From an uncultured Eubacteriales bacterium (GTDB lineage: Bacteria > Bacillota > Clostridia > Oscillospirales > Acutalibacteraceae): DNA of 29,476 nt. The DNA is taken from contig CAKSYX010000024.1 of assembly GCA_934525065.1 (NCBI GenBank), forward strand, positions 1-29,476, in the 5' to 3' direction. Position numbers and translations under genes: made by a program. Every line of letters begins with the position of its first letter. Position 1 is the first letter of the stretch. The notes beneath the pieces were generated by a model. It was given only the letters and a program-made list of their open reading frames with translations, ran no database searches and had not been told where the DNA came from. Below, one piece after another: positions 21,144 to 29,390 of this stretch.

Positions 21144-22571
21144 ATGATTGAAAAAACATTGCCTGGCGGCGAAAAAGTCACTGCCTATCCGCTGACCACA
21201 CCGCAGCAGTTCATGCTTTTCATGTCTATGCAGTACGGTGAAAACTACCCGGTGAACAACATCGGTTCCGGCTACTACTGGCAAGGCGAAATGGATTTTG
21301 ACCTCATGAAAAAAGCGATTGAACAGGCAGTTGAACGCTGCGACACAATGCGGCTGCGCTTTGTTCCGGACGAGCAGTACAAGGTTCTTCAGTACATCAC
21401 CGAAAAAAGCGAGATGAAAATTGAAACGCTCGATTACAGCGGTATGGCTCTTGAAGAAGCACACGAAAAGCTGCTTGCTTTCTCCCGCACACCAGTTCCG
21501 ATGTTTCTTCAGGAAATACACACAATAAGGCTCATGAAGCTTGCCGAAGGCTACAACGGAATTTTTATGAAGCTCAACCACCTTGCAATGGATGCGTTTT
21601 CGGTCAAGGTCTTTCTGCGCGATATTATGGAAATTTATCTCCACTACCTCAAAGGCACACCGTATCCGAAGCCGATGCGTCCCTATGTTCCTGCGCTCAT
21701 GGGTGAGCTTGCATACCTTAAAAGCGAACAGTACGCCGCAGACAAAAAGTACTGGGAAGAATCGCTTTCAAAAACGAGCGAACCGATTTTTACCGACTAT
21801 ATGCTTGAAAGCCGCCTGAAAGAGCAGCGAAAAGAGCATCCGACTCACCGCTTTGCGGACATTCACTCCGGCTCCCCGGCCGCAAAGGCAAAAATCTTTG
21901 ACCTCACGAAGGAAGAAACCGATGCACTCTCAAAAATGTGCCGCGAAAATGACCTTTCGCTTTGTGCCGCACTTTCGATGGGTGTTCGCACCGCTCTTTC
22001 TGTTTTCAACGACAACGAAGAGGATGTCTCCTTCAAAATGATTGTTGACAGGCGCGGCTCACTTGCAGAAAAGAAATCCGGCGGAATCCGCATCAACTTC
22101 TTTCCGATGAGAAGCATCGTGAAACCGGAGGACACCTTTAAATCGGCTGTGCGCGAAATCATGAACGTTCAGAACGAGATTTACAGTCACTGTTCACTGA
22201 GCTTTGCCGAAATGCTTGTCGAACGCCACAAGTCGATGCCGGCGGACGCAAAGCCGGACTCAACCTATGACAGTATGGGCTTTTCATACCAGCCGCTCAT
22301 GGTTGTTCCGAACATTGACGAAAAAACGGCAAGAAGCGCAAAGGGCGTTTGGTATAACAACGGAGCATCAATGATTCCGCTTTATCTCACGGCAAGACAC
22401 AGAGCAAACGACGGCGGACTTGAATTCATTTTTGAATACCGTCTTTCTCCGAATCCGGAGCATGACCTTGACGTTTTCTTCCAAAAAATGCGTCTCGCTT
22501 TAAAGCTCGGTGCAGAAAATCCTGAAATCCAAGTCGGAGAAATGCTCAAAAAATGCGCTGTTGAAAGGTGA
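21144..22571 (+). CDS. Free-standing condensation-domain acyltransferase (NRPS C-domain superfamily)
   Basis: A 475-aa protein with the chloramphenicol-acetyltransferase-like fold of NRPS condensation domains and PapA-type acyltransferases. It would join a carrier-bound acyl group to an amine or alcohol. Family features are the opening YPLTTPQQFMLFMSM (15-29), EQAVERCDTMRLRF (60-73) and the active-site region MKLNHLAMDAFS (142-153). In the usual HHxxxDG motif the second His (His146) and Asp (Asp150) are kept, but the first His is Asn145 and the Gly is Ala151. Late motifs are DRRGSLAEKKSGGIRINFFP and a C-terminal lobe (FSYQPLMVVPN). It has no fused carrier or adenylation domain. It starts at ATG 21144 (GGAAGGATGATAGT upstream), 7 bp before the ACP gene. 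Confidence 0.85.
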   Translation: MIEKTLPGGEKVTAYPLTTPQQFMLFMSMQYGENYPVNNIGSGYYWQGEMDFDLMKKAIEQAVERCDTMRLRFVPDEQYKVLQYITEKSEMKIETLDYSGMALEEAHEKLLAFSRTPVPMFLQEIHTIRLMKLAEGYNGIFMKLNHLAMDAFSVKVFLRDIMEIYLHYLKGTPYPKPMRPYVPALMGELAYLKSEQYAADKKYWEESLSKTSEPIFTDYMLESRLKEQRKEHPTHRFADIHSGSPAAKAKIFDLTKEETDALSKMCRENDLSLCAALSMGVRTALSVFNDNEEDVSFKMIVDRRGSLAEKKSGGIRINFFPMRSIVKPEDTFKSAVREIMNVQNEIYSHCSLSFAEMLVERHKSMPADAKPDSTYDSMGFSYQPLMVVPNIDEKTARSAKGVWYNNGASMIPLYLTARHRANDGGLEFIFEYRLSPNPEHDLDVFFQKMRLALKLGAENPEIQVGEMLKKCAVER

Positions 22572-22578
22572 ACATAAC

Positions 22579-22791
22579 ATGGAAAAGCTTATAAAAATTA
22601 TTGAAGACTATGTTGAATTTGACGGGGAAATTACCCGAAGCCTTAGCTTTAAAAACGACCTCGGTCTTTCTTCGTTTGACACGGTCTGCATGATCGAGGA
22701 GCTAAAAAGCGAGTTCAAAAAGGACGTTACGCCGAACGATTTTATCAAATACAAAACTGTCGGAGAAATGTCCGATTATCTCTCCTGCTAA
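22579..22791 (+). CDS. Small acyl/peptidyl carrier protein
   Basis: A 70-aa acidic carrier protein. The start ATG 22579 follows AAGGTG, 7 bp after the condensation gene stop; a longer frame from 22510 overlaps that gene and is not needed. The phosphopantetheine motif is LGLSSFDTVCMI (28-39), with Ser32 in the place of the Ser of the usual DSL. The flanking helices (FKNDLGLSSFD, MIEELKSEF, KTVGEMSDYLS) are typical of ACP/PCP folds. It is the likely shuttle for acyl groups activated by the two ligases and passed to the condensation protein. No phosphopantetheinyl transferase or thioesterase lies in the window, so activation must come from elsewhere and release may be by the condensation step. 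It is the last gene before the terminator. Confidence 0.85.
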   Translation: MEKLIKIIEDYVEFDGEITRSLSFKNDLGLSSFDTVCMIEELKSEFKKDVTPNDFIKYKTVGEMSDYLSC

Positions 22792-22809
22792 TTCCTCTCC
22801 CCTCTTTTT

Positions 22810-22844
22810 CCGGTCTGCCGCAAAAAACGGCAGGCCGGTTTTTT
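22810..22844. terminator. Bidirectional terminator between the ACP and ABC-ATPase genes
   Basis: The stem CCGGTCTGCCG (22810-22820) with CGGCAGGCCGG (22828-22838), one G-T pair, has an A-rich loop and a following T-run. It serves both convergent operons. Confidence 0.9.
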
Positions 22845-23941
22845 CATATAATTGCCCTTTCGCTCTCGGCGTCAAAAAGGTGAAGCTTTTCCTTTTCAAA
22901 CTGAAACGAAACAGTCTCCTCTGCCCTTGGCGCATCGTACGCCGGAGCTCTCACAGTGAGCTTAGTGCCCTCATAATCAACGTAGAGATAAACCTCGCTG
23001 CCCATCAGCTCACGGATATCAACGCGGCCGAAAAGCGCAGCTGTTTCTTTTTCAAAGCGCATTTTTTCGGTAACAACGTTTTCCGGTCTGACACCGAGCT
23101 TTACCGCAAGTCCGTCCGATATAGAAGCAAGCGATTCCCGTTCTGGGAGCCGGATCAGATCTGCCCCGACACAAACAAAAAAGTGACCGTCCTTCTTTTT
23201 GAACGTTCCGTCAATAAAATTCATCTGCGGAGAACCGATGAACCCGGCAACGAACATATTGCACGGATTTTCATAAAGCTCCTGAGGCGAAGCCACCTGC
23301 TGAACCACACCGTCGCGCATAACAACGATTTTGTCTCCCATTGTCATCGCTTCGGTCTGGTCGTGGGTAACATAAATAAAAGTTGCGTCAAGGTTCTTGT
23401 GCAGCTTTGCGATTTCCGCGCGCATATTCGTTCTCAGCTTTGCGTCAAGGTTTGAAAGCGGCTCATCAAAAAGGAAAACCGAAGGAGAACGGACAATTGC
23501 CCTGCCCAGTGCAACACGCTGACGCTGCCCGCCGGAAAGCGCACGCGGCTTTCTTTGAAGAAGGTGCTCGATGTCAAGAATCTTCGCCGCTTCGTTCACC
23601 CGGCGTTCAATCTCCTTTTTCGGCGTTTTTCTTCTTTCAAGGCCGAAGGCTATGTTTTTATAGACTGTTTTGTCCGGATAAAGCGCGTAGCTTTGAAAAA
23701 CCATTGCAATGTCTCTGTCCTTCGGCGCAATGTTGTTCACGAGCCTTTCTCCGATGTAAAGCTCGCCGGAGCTGATTTCTTCAAGTCCGGCAATCATTCG
23801 CAGGGTTGTTGATTTTCCGCAGCCGGAGGGACCGACGAGCACAACAAACTCGCGGTCCTTAATTTCAAGGCTCAGGTCGTTGACCGCAGTGAAGCCGTCA
23901 GGATAAACTTTGAAGATGTTTTTCATTGTAATGCTTGCCAT
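22844..23941 (-). CDS. Sugar ABC transporter ATPase (MsmX/UgpC-like)
   Basis: A 365-aa cytoplasmic ATPase that powers carbohydrate import. It has Walker A GPSGCGKST (37-45), Q-loop FQSYALYP (about 82-89), signature LSGGQRQRVALGRA (135-148), Walker B VFLFDEP (155-161) and the H-loop YVTHDQTEA. A C-terminal TOBE/OB domain (about 240-365) is typical of MalK/MsmX/UgpC. The start ATG 23941 gives the conserved MASITMKNIFKVYPDGF N-terminus; the frame stays open upstream to 24064, but that part is not family-like. It is the last gene of the malQ operon, 94 bp after the second permease. Such ATPases are often shared by several sugar transporters; here the linkage points to maltooligosaccharides. Confidence 0.93.
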   Translation of the reverse strand: MASITMKNIFKVYPDGFTAVNDLSLEIKDREFVVLVGPSGCGKSTTLRMIAGLEEISSGELYIGERLVNNIAPKDRDIAMVFQSYALYPDKTVYKNIAFGLERRKTPKKEIERRVNEAAKILDIEHLLQRKPRALSGGQRQRVALGRAIVRSPSVFLFDEPLSNLDAKLRTNMRAEIAKLHKNLDATFIYVTHDQTEAMTMGDKIVVMRDGVVQQVASPQELYENPCNMFVAGFIGSPQMNFIDGTFKKKDGHFFVCVGADLIRLPERESLASISDGLAVKLGVRPENVVTEKMRFEKETAALFGRVDIRELMGSEVYLYVDYEGTKLTVRAPAYDAPRAEETVSFQFEKEKLHLFDAESERAII

Positions 23942-24035
23942 ATTACCGTGCCTTTCTGCTGCCTGCGCCCCCGGGACGCCGCCGTGAGCCGGAAAGCGCA
24001 GACCGTCAATACCTGCGCCTTCGGCCACCGGCAGC

Positions 24036-24887
24036 TTATCCCTTGACTGCGCCCGCAACAACACCTTTGATTATATATTTTTGACAGAAAAGATAGAAAA
24101 TTACAATCGGGATTATTGCAAGAACGAGCATTGCCATCATTGCTCCCATGTCTATTGAACCGTAGCCGCCTCGAAGATACTGAATCGCAATCGGAATCGT
24201 TTTGTAGTCCGTGCCGATAACAAGGTAAGGCAAAAGATAGTCGTTCCAGATCCACATCGTGTTGAGAATCGCAACGGTTATTGCAGTCGGCTTCATTATA
24301 GGCAGAACCACAAGGAAGAAGGTGCGCACCGGGCCGCAGCCGTCAATCATCGCCGCTTCTTCAATTTCGCGCGGAATGCCCTTGACAAAGCCGCTGAACA
24401 TGAAAACGGAAAGTCCTGCGCCGAAGCCGAGATAAATGAGCGTGATTCCCAAAGGGTTGTCAAGCTTCATTGCGTTCGCGGTCTTGACCATGGTGAACAT
24501 GACCATCTGAAACGGAACTATCATTGAAAAAACAAAAGCAAAGTATAAAAACTTTGTGAAGCGGTTTTTCACCCTCGTGATATACCACGCAGTCATGGAC
24601 GTGAAGAGAACGATTGCCGCAACAGAAATAACAGTAATAAAAACCGACCGGCCGAATGCCGAAAGGAACGATGTTTTTTCAAGGCCGCCGGTGTAATTTT
24701 CAAGTCCGGCAAAGGTTTCGCTGTTCGGAAGAGCAAACGGTTCGCTCGTGATATAAAGCTTCGATTTGAACGAGTTATAGAAAACAATGAATATCGGCGC
24801 AAGAAATATGACTGAAATCAAAATGAGAACGATATAAACAATTGTGTGGGAAGCAGAGCCTTTTCTTTTTGTGTTTTCCTTCATCAT
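24036..24887 (-). CDS. ABC sugar permease, MalG type
   Basis: A 283-aa inner-membrane permease of the carbohydrate uptake (CUT1) class, with six predicted TM helices. The cytoplasmic EAA loop EIEEAAMIDGCGPVRTFFLV (about 186-205) is the ATPase contact site. The last 40 residues (AIIPIVIFYLFCQKYIIKGVVAGAVKG) match the MalG-type C-terminus, which ends GAVKG as in many CUT1 permeases. Its start overlaps the MalF-type gene stop by 4 bp (ATGA). It forms the permease heterodimer with that protein. Confidence 0.93.
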   Translation of the reverse strand: MMKENTKRKGSASHTIVYIVLILISVIFLAPIFIVFYNSFKSKLYITSEPFALPNSETFAGLENYTGGLEKTSFLSAFGRSVFITVISVAAIVLFTSMTAWYITRVKNRFTKFLYFAFVFSMIVPFQMVMFTMVKTANAMKLDNPLGITLIYLGFGAGLSVFMFSGFVKGIPREIEEAAMIDGCGPVRTFFLVVLPIMKPTAITVAILNTMWIWNDYLLPYLVIGTDYKTIPIAIQYLRGGYGSIDMGAMMAMLVLAIIPIVIFYLFCQKYIIKGVVAGAVKG

Positions 24888-25726
24888 GCCTCAACCTCCT
24901 TGCGCCGCGTGAGAACAAGCTGCAAAAGCGCAACGGCCGCAAGCAGAATGAAGAACACAACCGCCTTTGCCTGTCCGACGCCCTGCCAGCCTGTTCTGGC
25001 GTAAAACGTTTTGTAAATATCAAGCGCAAGCATTGTTGTTTCGCGCCCGGGTGCGCCGTCTGTCAAGGCGAGGTTCGCATCGAAAAGCTTGAACGAGTTT
25101 GTAATCGTCAGGAACAGGCAGATCGTAACGGAGGGCATGACCATCGGGATAATAACGTGGCGCAGTATTCCCCAGAAGGAGGCTCCGTCAACCTTCGCCG
25201 CGTCAATAAGGTCGCCGGGGATATTCTGGATTCCTGCAATATATATTATCATCATATAGCCGATGAGCTGCCAGTTCGTGAGGATAACAAGTCCCCAAAA
25301 GCCATAGCTTGCGTCATAGGTTATCGTTACGCCGAAAAACTGCAAAACACCGTTGATGAGCAGCAGCCAGATATAGCCGAGGACTATTCCGCCGATGAGG
25401 TTCGGCATGAAAAACACTGTTCTGAAAAGGTTTGTTCCTTTGATGGACCGGGTCAAAAGCAGTGCCAGCGCAAAGGCAAAGACATTGATTGTGACGACGG
25501 AAACCACAGTGAACTTTACCGTAAACCAAAGCGAATTCAAAAAATCCTCGTTTGAAAACGCCTTGATATAGTTATCTAGCCCTACCCAGGCTGCATTCGT
25601 TACCGTTGTGAACTTTGTGAAGGAAAGCACGATTCCGGCAAGGAACGGAAAAACGAAGGCAATGCAAAACGCGGCGAGGGTGGGCAGAACGAACAGAGGA
25701 AAGTATTTTTTCAAGCCTTTTTGCAT
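24884..25726 (-). CDS. ABC sugar permease, MalF type
   Basis: A 280-aa permease with six predicted TM helices (LFVLPTLAAFCIAFVFPFLA near 11-30 is the first). The EAA loop DLIDAAKVDGASFWGILRHV contacts the ATPase. It starts at ATG 25726 with AAAGGTGG, 21 bp after the solute-binding protein gene. It pairs with the downstream MalG-type permease, whose start overlaps its stop. The short form without the extra N-terminal domain of E. coli MalF is normal for Firmicutes. Confidence 0.93.
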   Translation of the reverse strand: MQKGLKKYFPLFVLPTLAAFCIAFVFPFLAGIVLSFTKFTTVTNAAWVGLDNYIKAFSNEDFLNSLWFTVKFTVVSVVTINVFAFALALLLTRSIKGTNLFRTVFFMPNLIGGIVLGYIWLLLINGVLQFFGVTITYDASYGFWGLVILTNWQLIGYMMIIYIAGIQNIPGDLIDAAKVDGASFWGILRHVIIPMVMPSVTICLFLTITNSFKLFDANLALTDGAPGRETTMLALDIYKTFYARTGWQGVGQAKAVVFFILLAAVALLQLVLTRRKEVEA

Positions 25727-25747
25727 TTTAGACCACCTTTTTCCTTC

Positions 25748-27127
25748 TTATGCCTGATACTCGTTTTTCCATGACTTTTTGACCGTTTCAACAACCTTCT
25801 CCCAGTCTGCCGAGCCCTGCACATACTGCAAAAGCGCGCTTGAAAAATCCTGCTTAAAGGTCTCGCTCGGGAAAGAGGTAAAAATCCACGGAACACTCAC
25901 GGTGTCCTTCTTTTCCATCCAGTCGAGAATCTGGTTTGCAAGCGGATCCTCCGGCCTTTCGTCCTTGTCAAAGGTATTGAAGGGCGAAATAAAGCCCAGT
26001 TCATTCACAACGTAGCTTTTGCCCTCATCTGAGGAAAAGAGCCACTCAAGAAAATCTGCCGAGGCCTTCTGCTTTTCCTTTGAAACCTTGGAGTTGATTG
26101 CAAGGTAGTTTTCGGTACCGATACAAAGCCCCTGCTTTTCTTCTCCCTCTATGCCGGTATAAATCGGCAGCATTTTGATTTTGTCCCTTTTAACGGTGTT
26201 TCCGTCAACGCCGGCAATGTCCTTATACGCCCAGTTGCCGTTTTGAACCATTGCGGCCTTTCCGAGGGCAAGCTCGGCCATTGAGTCGTTGACGCTTTTG
26301 CTGCCGAGGAGGTTCTTCGGTGTGCAGGAATTGTTTATATAAAGGTCGAACGTATTTTTGAAGTTTTCGTTGTAGGTGAAGTCGATATCGCTCGCCCCGA
26401 GACCGGCGAGCGTCGGGTCGTCAAAGTCCTTGTTTTCGGAAAACTCATAGTAGAACGGAACATTTGCAAGGTGAGTATCCCAACGCCAGGAGTTGCCGCC
26501 GAGGAAGGATGTTGACGCAAAAACGCCTTCAATTCCAAGCTCGCTTTTTTTGCTTTGCATATCTTCAACAAGCGATTTTAGCTTTGAAAAGGAGTTGATT
26601 TCGTCCATCGAGGAAAATGAGGTGCTTTTGTCCTTGAGCGCAAAGTATTTATCGGTAATCTCCTCGTTGTATATTATTCCATAGCCCTCAACGACATAGG
26701 GAATTGCGTGAACCTCGTTGCCGTTTTTGATTGCAAGCGACTTATCGGAAAGGAAGGAGTAAAGCGCGGTATCACTGAGGTCTGCGCAATAATCAGCCCA
26801 TGAGCGATATCCTACCGGGCCGTTCACCTGAAAAATTGTCGGCGGGTTGCTTTTTGCGATTTCGCTCGTCAGCGTTTGCTCATAGCTGTTTGAGGCGGCG
26901 GTGACGACCTTCACGGTCACGCCGGTTTTTTGCTTGTATTCCTTCGCGATTTTTTCATAGACGGAGGCGATCTCCGGCTTGAAGTTCAAAAAATAGATTT
27001 CCGTTGCCGCGGCAGGCTTGTTATTGTCTGCCGAGTTGCTTGTTGCATCGCTCGTGTCTTTTCCGCCGCAGGCGGCAAACGAGAAGAGCAGCAGCAGTGA
27101 TAGAATGAGAGAGGTTAGCTTTTTCAT
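25748..27127 (-). CDS. Sugar-binding lipoprotein of the ABC transporter
   Basis: A 459-aa extracellular solute-binding protein (family 1, MalE-like). A lipoprotein signal ends at lipobox FAAC with Cys20, so it should be tethered to the outer face of the membrane. A Thr/Ser/Asn linker (about 22-42) leads to the binding domain: IYFLNFKPEIASVYEKIAKE, TIFQVNGPVGYRSWADYCAD, ALGKAAMVQNGNWAYKDI and a late QKASADFLEWLFSSDEGKSY. The substrate is not readable from sequence; maltooligosaccharide is inferred from malQ, which overlaps its start by 4 bp. The ribosome site is ACAGGAGGAAC. Confidence 0.93.
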   Translation of the reverse strand: MKKLTSLILSLLLLFSFAACGGKDTSDATSNSADNNKPAAATEIYFLNFKPEIASVYEKIAKEYKQKTGVTVKVVTAASNSYEQTLTSEIAKSNPPTIFQVNGPVGYRSWADYCADLSDTALYSFLSDKSLAIKNGNEVHAIPYVVEGYGIIYNEEITDKYFALKDKSTSFSSMDEINSFSKLKSLVEDMQSKKSELGIEGVFASTSFLGGNSWRWDTHLANVPFYYEFSENKDFDDPTLAGLGASDIDFTYNENFKNTFDLYINNSCTPKNLLGSKSVNDSMAELALGKAAMVQNGNWAYKDIAGVDGNTVKRDKIKMLPIYTGIEGEEKQGLCIGTENYLAINSKVSKEKQKASADFLEWLFSSDEGKSYVVNELGFISPFNTFDKDERPEDPLANQILDWMEKKDTVSVPWIFTSFPSETFKQDFSSALLQYVQGSADWEKVVETVKKSWKNEYQA

Positions 27128-28566
27128 TTTTGTTCCTCCTGTTTTCTGCTGAAAAGAAGTGTGTAATTGAGGATCCTTTGCGAGAGCCTTTCGGAAAGCT
27201 CGCTTTCTCTGACCCTGAACTCCCAGTTATTGTTGACCGTTCCGGGCGTGTTCATTCGTGACGCGCCCCCTTTTTTGAGCCAGTCCTGAATAGGAATTAT
27301 TGCCGTTTTGCAGCAGCTTGAAAAAGCCGCACGGATAAAAGCGGAGCAAAGCTCTTCGGCCGAGGACGCGCCGAGGTAATCCATTGCGCGGCGCAGCACC
27401 TCATTTTTGGCTGTGCATTGCCATTGCCTTGTTGTTGGATTGTCATGTGTACCGGTGTAGACAACGGCGTTTTTGGCATGATTATGGGGAAGATATTCAC
27501 TGTTCTCTTCGTCAAAAGCAAACTGCAGAACCTTCATCCCCGGAAAACCGCTTTTTTTGAAAAACCTTCTCGTCTCCTCAGTGAGAAAACCGAGATCCTC
27601 CGCAATAATTCCGAGCTTCGGAAAGTCTTTTTTAATTTCTTCAACAAATTTAAGTCCCGGGCCTTTTTTCCATTCGCCGATGACGGCGTTGTCCGCACCA
27701 GACGGAACACGGTAATACTCAAAAAAACCACGGAAATGATCAATTCTCACCACATCGAACATTTTCTGAGCCATTGAGAATCGCTTTTTCCACCAAAAGA
27801 AGTCATCTTGCTCCATTTTTTCCCAGTTATATATCGGATTTCCCCACAGCTGCCCCAGCGGCGAAAAGGCATCCGGCGGACAGCCGGCAACAAAATCGGG
27901 CTTTCCGTCCTCATCAGTGAGAAAGAGCGAGCGGTGAGCGAAAAAATCCGCGCTGTCGTGGGCAACATAAATTGGCAGATCTCCGATTATGTGAACGCCG
28001 CTTTTGTTAGCGTAAGCCTTGAGCGCGTCCCACTGCCTGAAAAAGAGGAATTGGAGCTTTTTGTGCGTAAGCGCGGCTCTTGCATCAAATTCAAGGTCCG
28101 TCCACTCTGAAAGCGCATTCATTGAGTTCTTTTCCCTTAGCGCCATGTACTCGCAGTAATCATCGAGCCAAAAGGCGTTTTCCGCTTCAAAATTTTTGAA
28201 GTCTCCGCTTTTTTCGTCGGTTCGTTCGGCCGCCTTTTTGAGTATACCGAGCCTTTCGGCGTTCATGAGAGAATAATCGACCCTTTTGCCCTCCGGAGCA
28301 AGGAGGGCTTCGGTCTCCTTTTCAGTAAGCAGTCCGTCGTTTTTCAAAGCCTGAGGGTCGATTAAGAACGGATTGCCCGCAAAAGCCGAGTGCGCCTGAT
28401 ACGGGCTGTTCCCATATCCCGGCGGATTGACGGGCAGAATCTGCCAGTAATACTGACCGCTTTTTGAAAGGAAGTCAACGAACCCGAACGCGCCTTCGCC
28501 GAGTGTACCGATTCCAAAGCGCGACGGGAGAGAGGTTATTGCAAGAAGAATTCCGCTGCTTCTCAT
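27124..28566 (-). CDS. malQ: 4-alpha-glucanotransferase (amylomaltase)
   Basis: A 480-aa GH77 enzyme that transfers alpha-1,4-glucan segments between maltooligosaccharides in the cytoplasm. Active-site residues are nucleophile Asp276 (VVRIDHFRGF), acid/base Glu323 (IAEDLGFL) and Asp375 (THDNPTTRQW). The GH77 opening SGILLAITSLPSRFGIGTLG and the NPPGYGNSPYQAHSAFAGNP block are clear. The start ATG 28566 has GGGCGG 9 nt upstream; the frame stays open to 28707 but that part lies in the promoter region. It is the first gene of the operon malQ-SBP-MalF-MalG-ATPase, and the transporter would deliver its substrate. The 9-bp inverted repeat at 28651-28684 is a candidate operator. Confidence 0.93.
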   Translation of the reverse strand: MRSSGILLAITSLPSRFGIGTLGEGAFGFVDFLSKSGQYYWQILPVNPPGYGNSPYQAHSAFAGNPFLIDPQALKNDGLLTEKETEALLAPEGKRVDYSLMNAERLGILKKAAERTDEKSGDFKNFEAENAFWLDDYCEYMALREKNSMNALSEWTDLEFDARAALTHKKLQFLFFRQWDALKAYANKSGVHIIGDLPIYVAHDSADFFAHRSLFLTDEDGKPDFVAGCPPDAFSPLGQLWGNPIYNWEKMEQDDFFWWKKRFSMAQKMFDVVRIDHFRGFFEYYRVPSGADNAVIGEWKKGPGLKFVEEIKKDFPKLGIIAEDLGFLTEETRRFFKKSGFPGMKVLQFAFDEENSEYLPHNHAKNAVVYTGTHDNPTTRQWQCTAKNEVLRRAMDYLGASSAEELCSAFIRAAFSSCCKTAIIPIQDWLKKGGASRMNTPGTVNNNWEFRVRESELSERLSQRILNYTLLFSRKQEEQK

Positions 28567-28650
28567 TTCATTTTTCCGCCCTTCGTATAATGTCTCTTTA
28601 AAAGTTTTCCTCAAAATATAGGCTGTATTCTCAAAAAACGAAGAAAAAAA

Positions 28651-28684
28651 TGCAACAATTAGGACACATAAATCCATTGTTGCA
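28651..28684. promoter_or_regulatory. Inverted repeat (candidate operator) in the malQ/tetR intergenic region
   Basis: TGCAACAAT (28651-28659) and ATTGTTGCA (28676-28684) form a perfect 9-bp inverted repeat with a 16-bp spacer, lengthened by GGA/TCC inside it after a two-base bulge. It lies 7 bp upstream of the tetR promoter. On the minus strand the TTGCAT at its outer arm could be a weak malQ -35 box with a GAGAAT-like -10. The regulator is unknown; the adjacent TetR protein is the obvious candidate. Confidence 0.5.
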
Positions 28685-28691
28685 CATATTA

Positions 28692-28721
28692 TTGACATCA
28701 CAAGCAAAATTCTGATATCAT
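28692..28721 (+). promoter_or_regulatory. Sigma-A promoter of the TetR-type gene
   Basis: -35 TTGACA (28692-28697), 18 bp, -10 TATCAT (28716-28721), about 32 bp before the TTG start. Confidence 0.65.
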
Positions 28722-28753
28722 TAACAATATGAAAGATTTGGGGAGCTGATTAT

Positions 28754-29321
28754 TTGAGAAAGGTTGTACTGCCGCTTGAGCTCGGAAAAAGCCAAAGAAA
28801 GCTTTTCACTGCTTTTATTGATCTGAGGAAAGAAAAGGCCACCGAAAAAATTATGGTTGTTGAACTCTGCGAAAAAGCAGGCGTAAACCGTTCAACGTTT
28901 TATCGCAGCTAGCAGCATTGAGGACTTCGTTAATTCCATTGACGAGGGCTTCATGAACGGCTTTTTGGAAATTGCTCAGGCAATCTATTTCCAAATGGGT
29001 AATGACCAGCTTGCTATCGGTGATTTACTGTCATATATAGACAGCAACCAGAGCTTTTTTAATCTCCTTGTTTCCGAGGACGCGGTTCGTGCTTTCAACG
29101 CAGGATTTCCGCATGAATTTTCGGGTGCAGTCTTTGAAATGATTGACAAAGATTACAACTGTCCTCTTTTTAACAGCAGAACGGCGCTTGACTTTGTTTG
29201 CAATGCGGCGTGGGGAATGCTTTTTGACCCGTTTTGTGAACAGGACCTTTCCTCCGCTCAGATTTTCAGAACTGCATACGATGTTTTTCTTTTGCTCTTC
29301 AAGAGAAGAGAAGAGTGCTGA
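28754..29321 (+). pseudogene. TetR/AcrR-family regulator interrupted by a frameshift
   Basis: From TTG 28754 (GGGGAG 8 nt upstream) one frame gives 52 codons of a TetR-type HTH ending VVELCEKAGVNRSTFYRS, then TAG at 28910-28912. The rest continues in another frame from about 28908 (SSIEDFVNSIDEGFMNGFLEIAQ) to TGA at 29319-29321, with an all-helical ligand domain. The total is 568 bp, one more than a multiple of three; a lost TA dinucleotide near AGCTAG would restore a 189-aa protein, a normal TetR length. It is either a natural loss of function or a sequencing or assembly error. It is divergent from the malQ operon, so the intact protein may have controlled that operon. The HTH half alone should lack ligand binding and dimerisation. 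Confidence 0.75.
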
Positions 29322-29345
29322 AAAACCGCCGAAAAAGATACACAG

Positions 29346-29390
29346 AAAAAAGCACTGCGACGAATTTTCATCACAGTGCTTTAAATTTTT
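29346..29390 (+). terminator. Terminator of the TetR-type gene
   Basis: The stem AGCACTG (29351-29357) with CAGTGCT (29374-29380) is flanked by A-run and TTAAATTTTT. It lies between the tetR stop and tRNA-Leu on the other strand and may also end the tRNA transcript. Confidence 0.7.

Noticed and set aside
23942..24064. N-terminal extension of the ABC ATPase
   Set aside because: The residues are not ATPase-like and the family start MASITMKNIFKVYP is at 23941.
28567..28707. N-terminal extension of MalQ with a hydrophobic stretch
   Set aside because: It lies in the intergenic control region (inverted repeat, tetR promoter), and GH77 proteins begin near SGILLAITSLPS, which fits ATG 28566.
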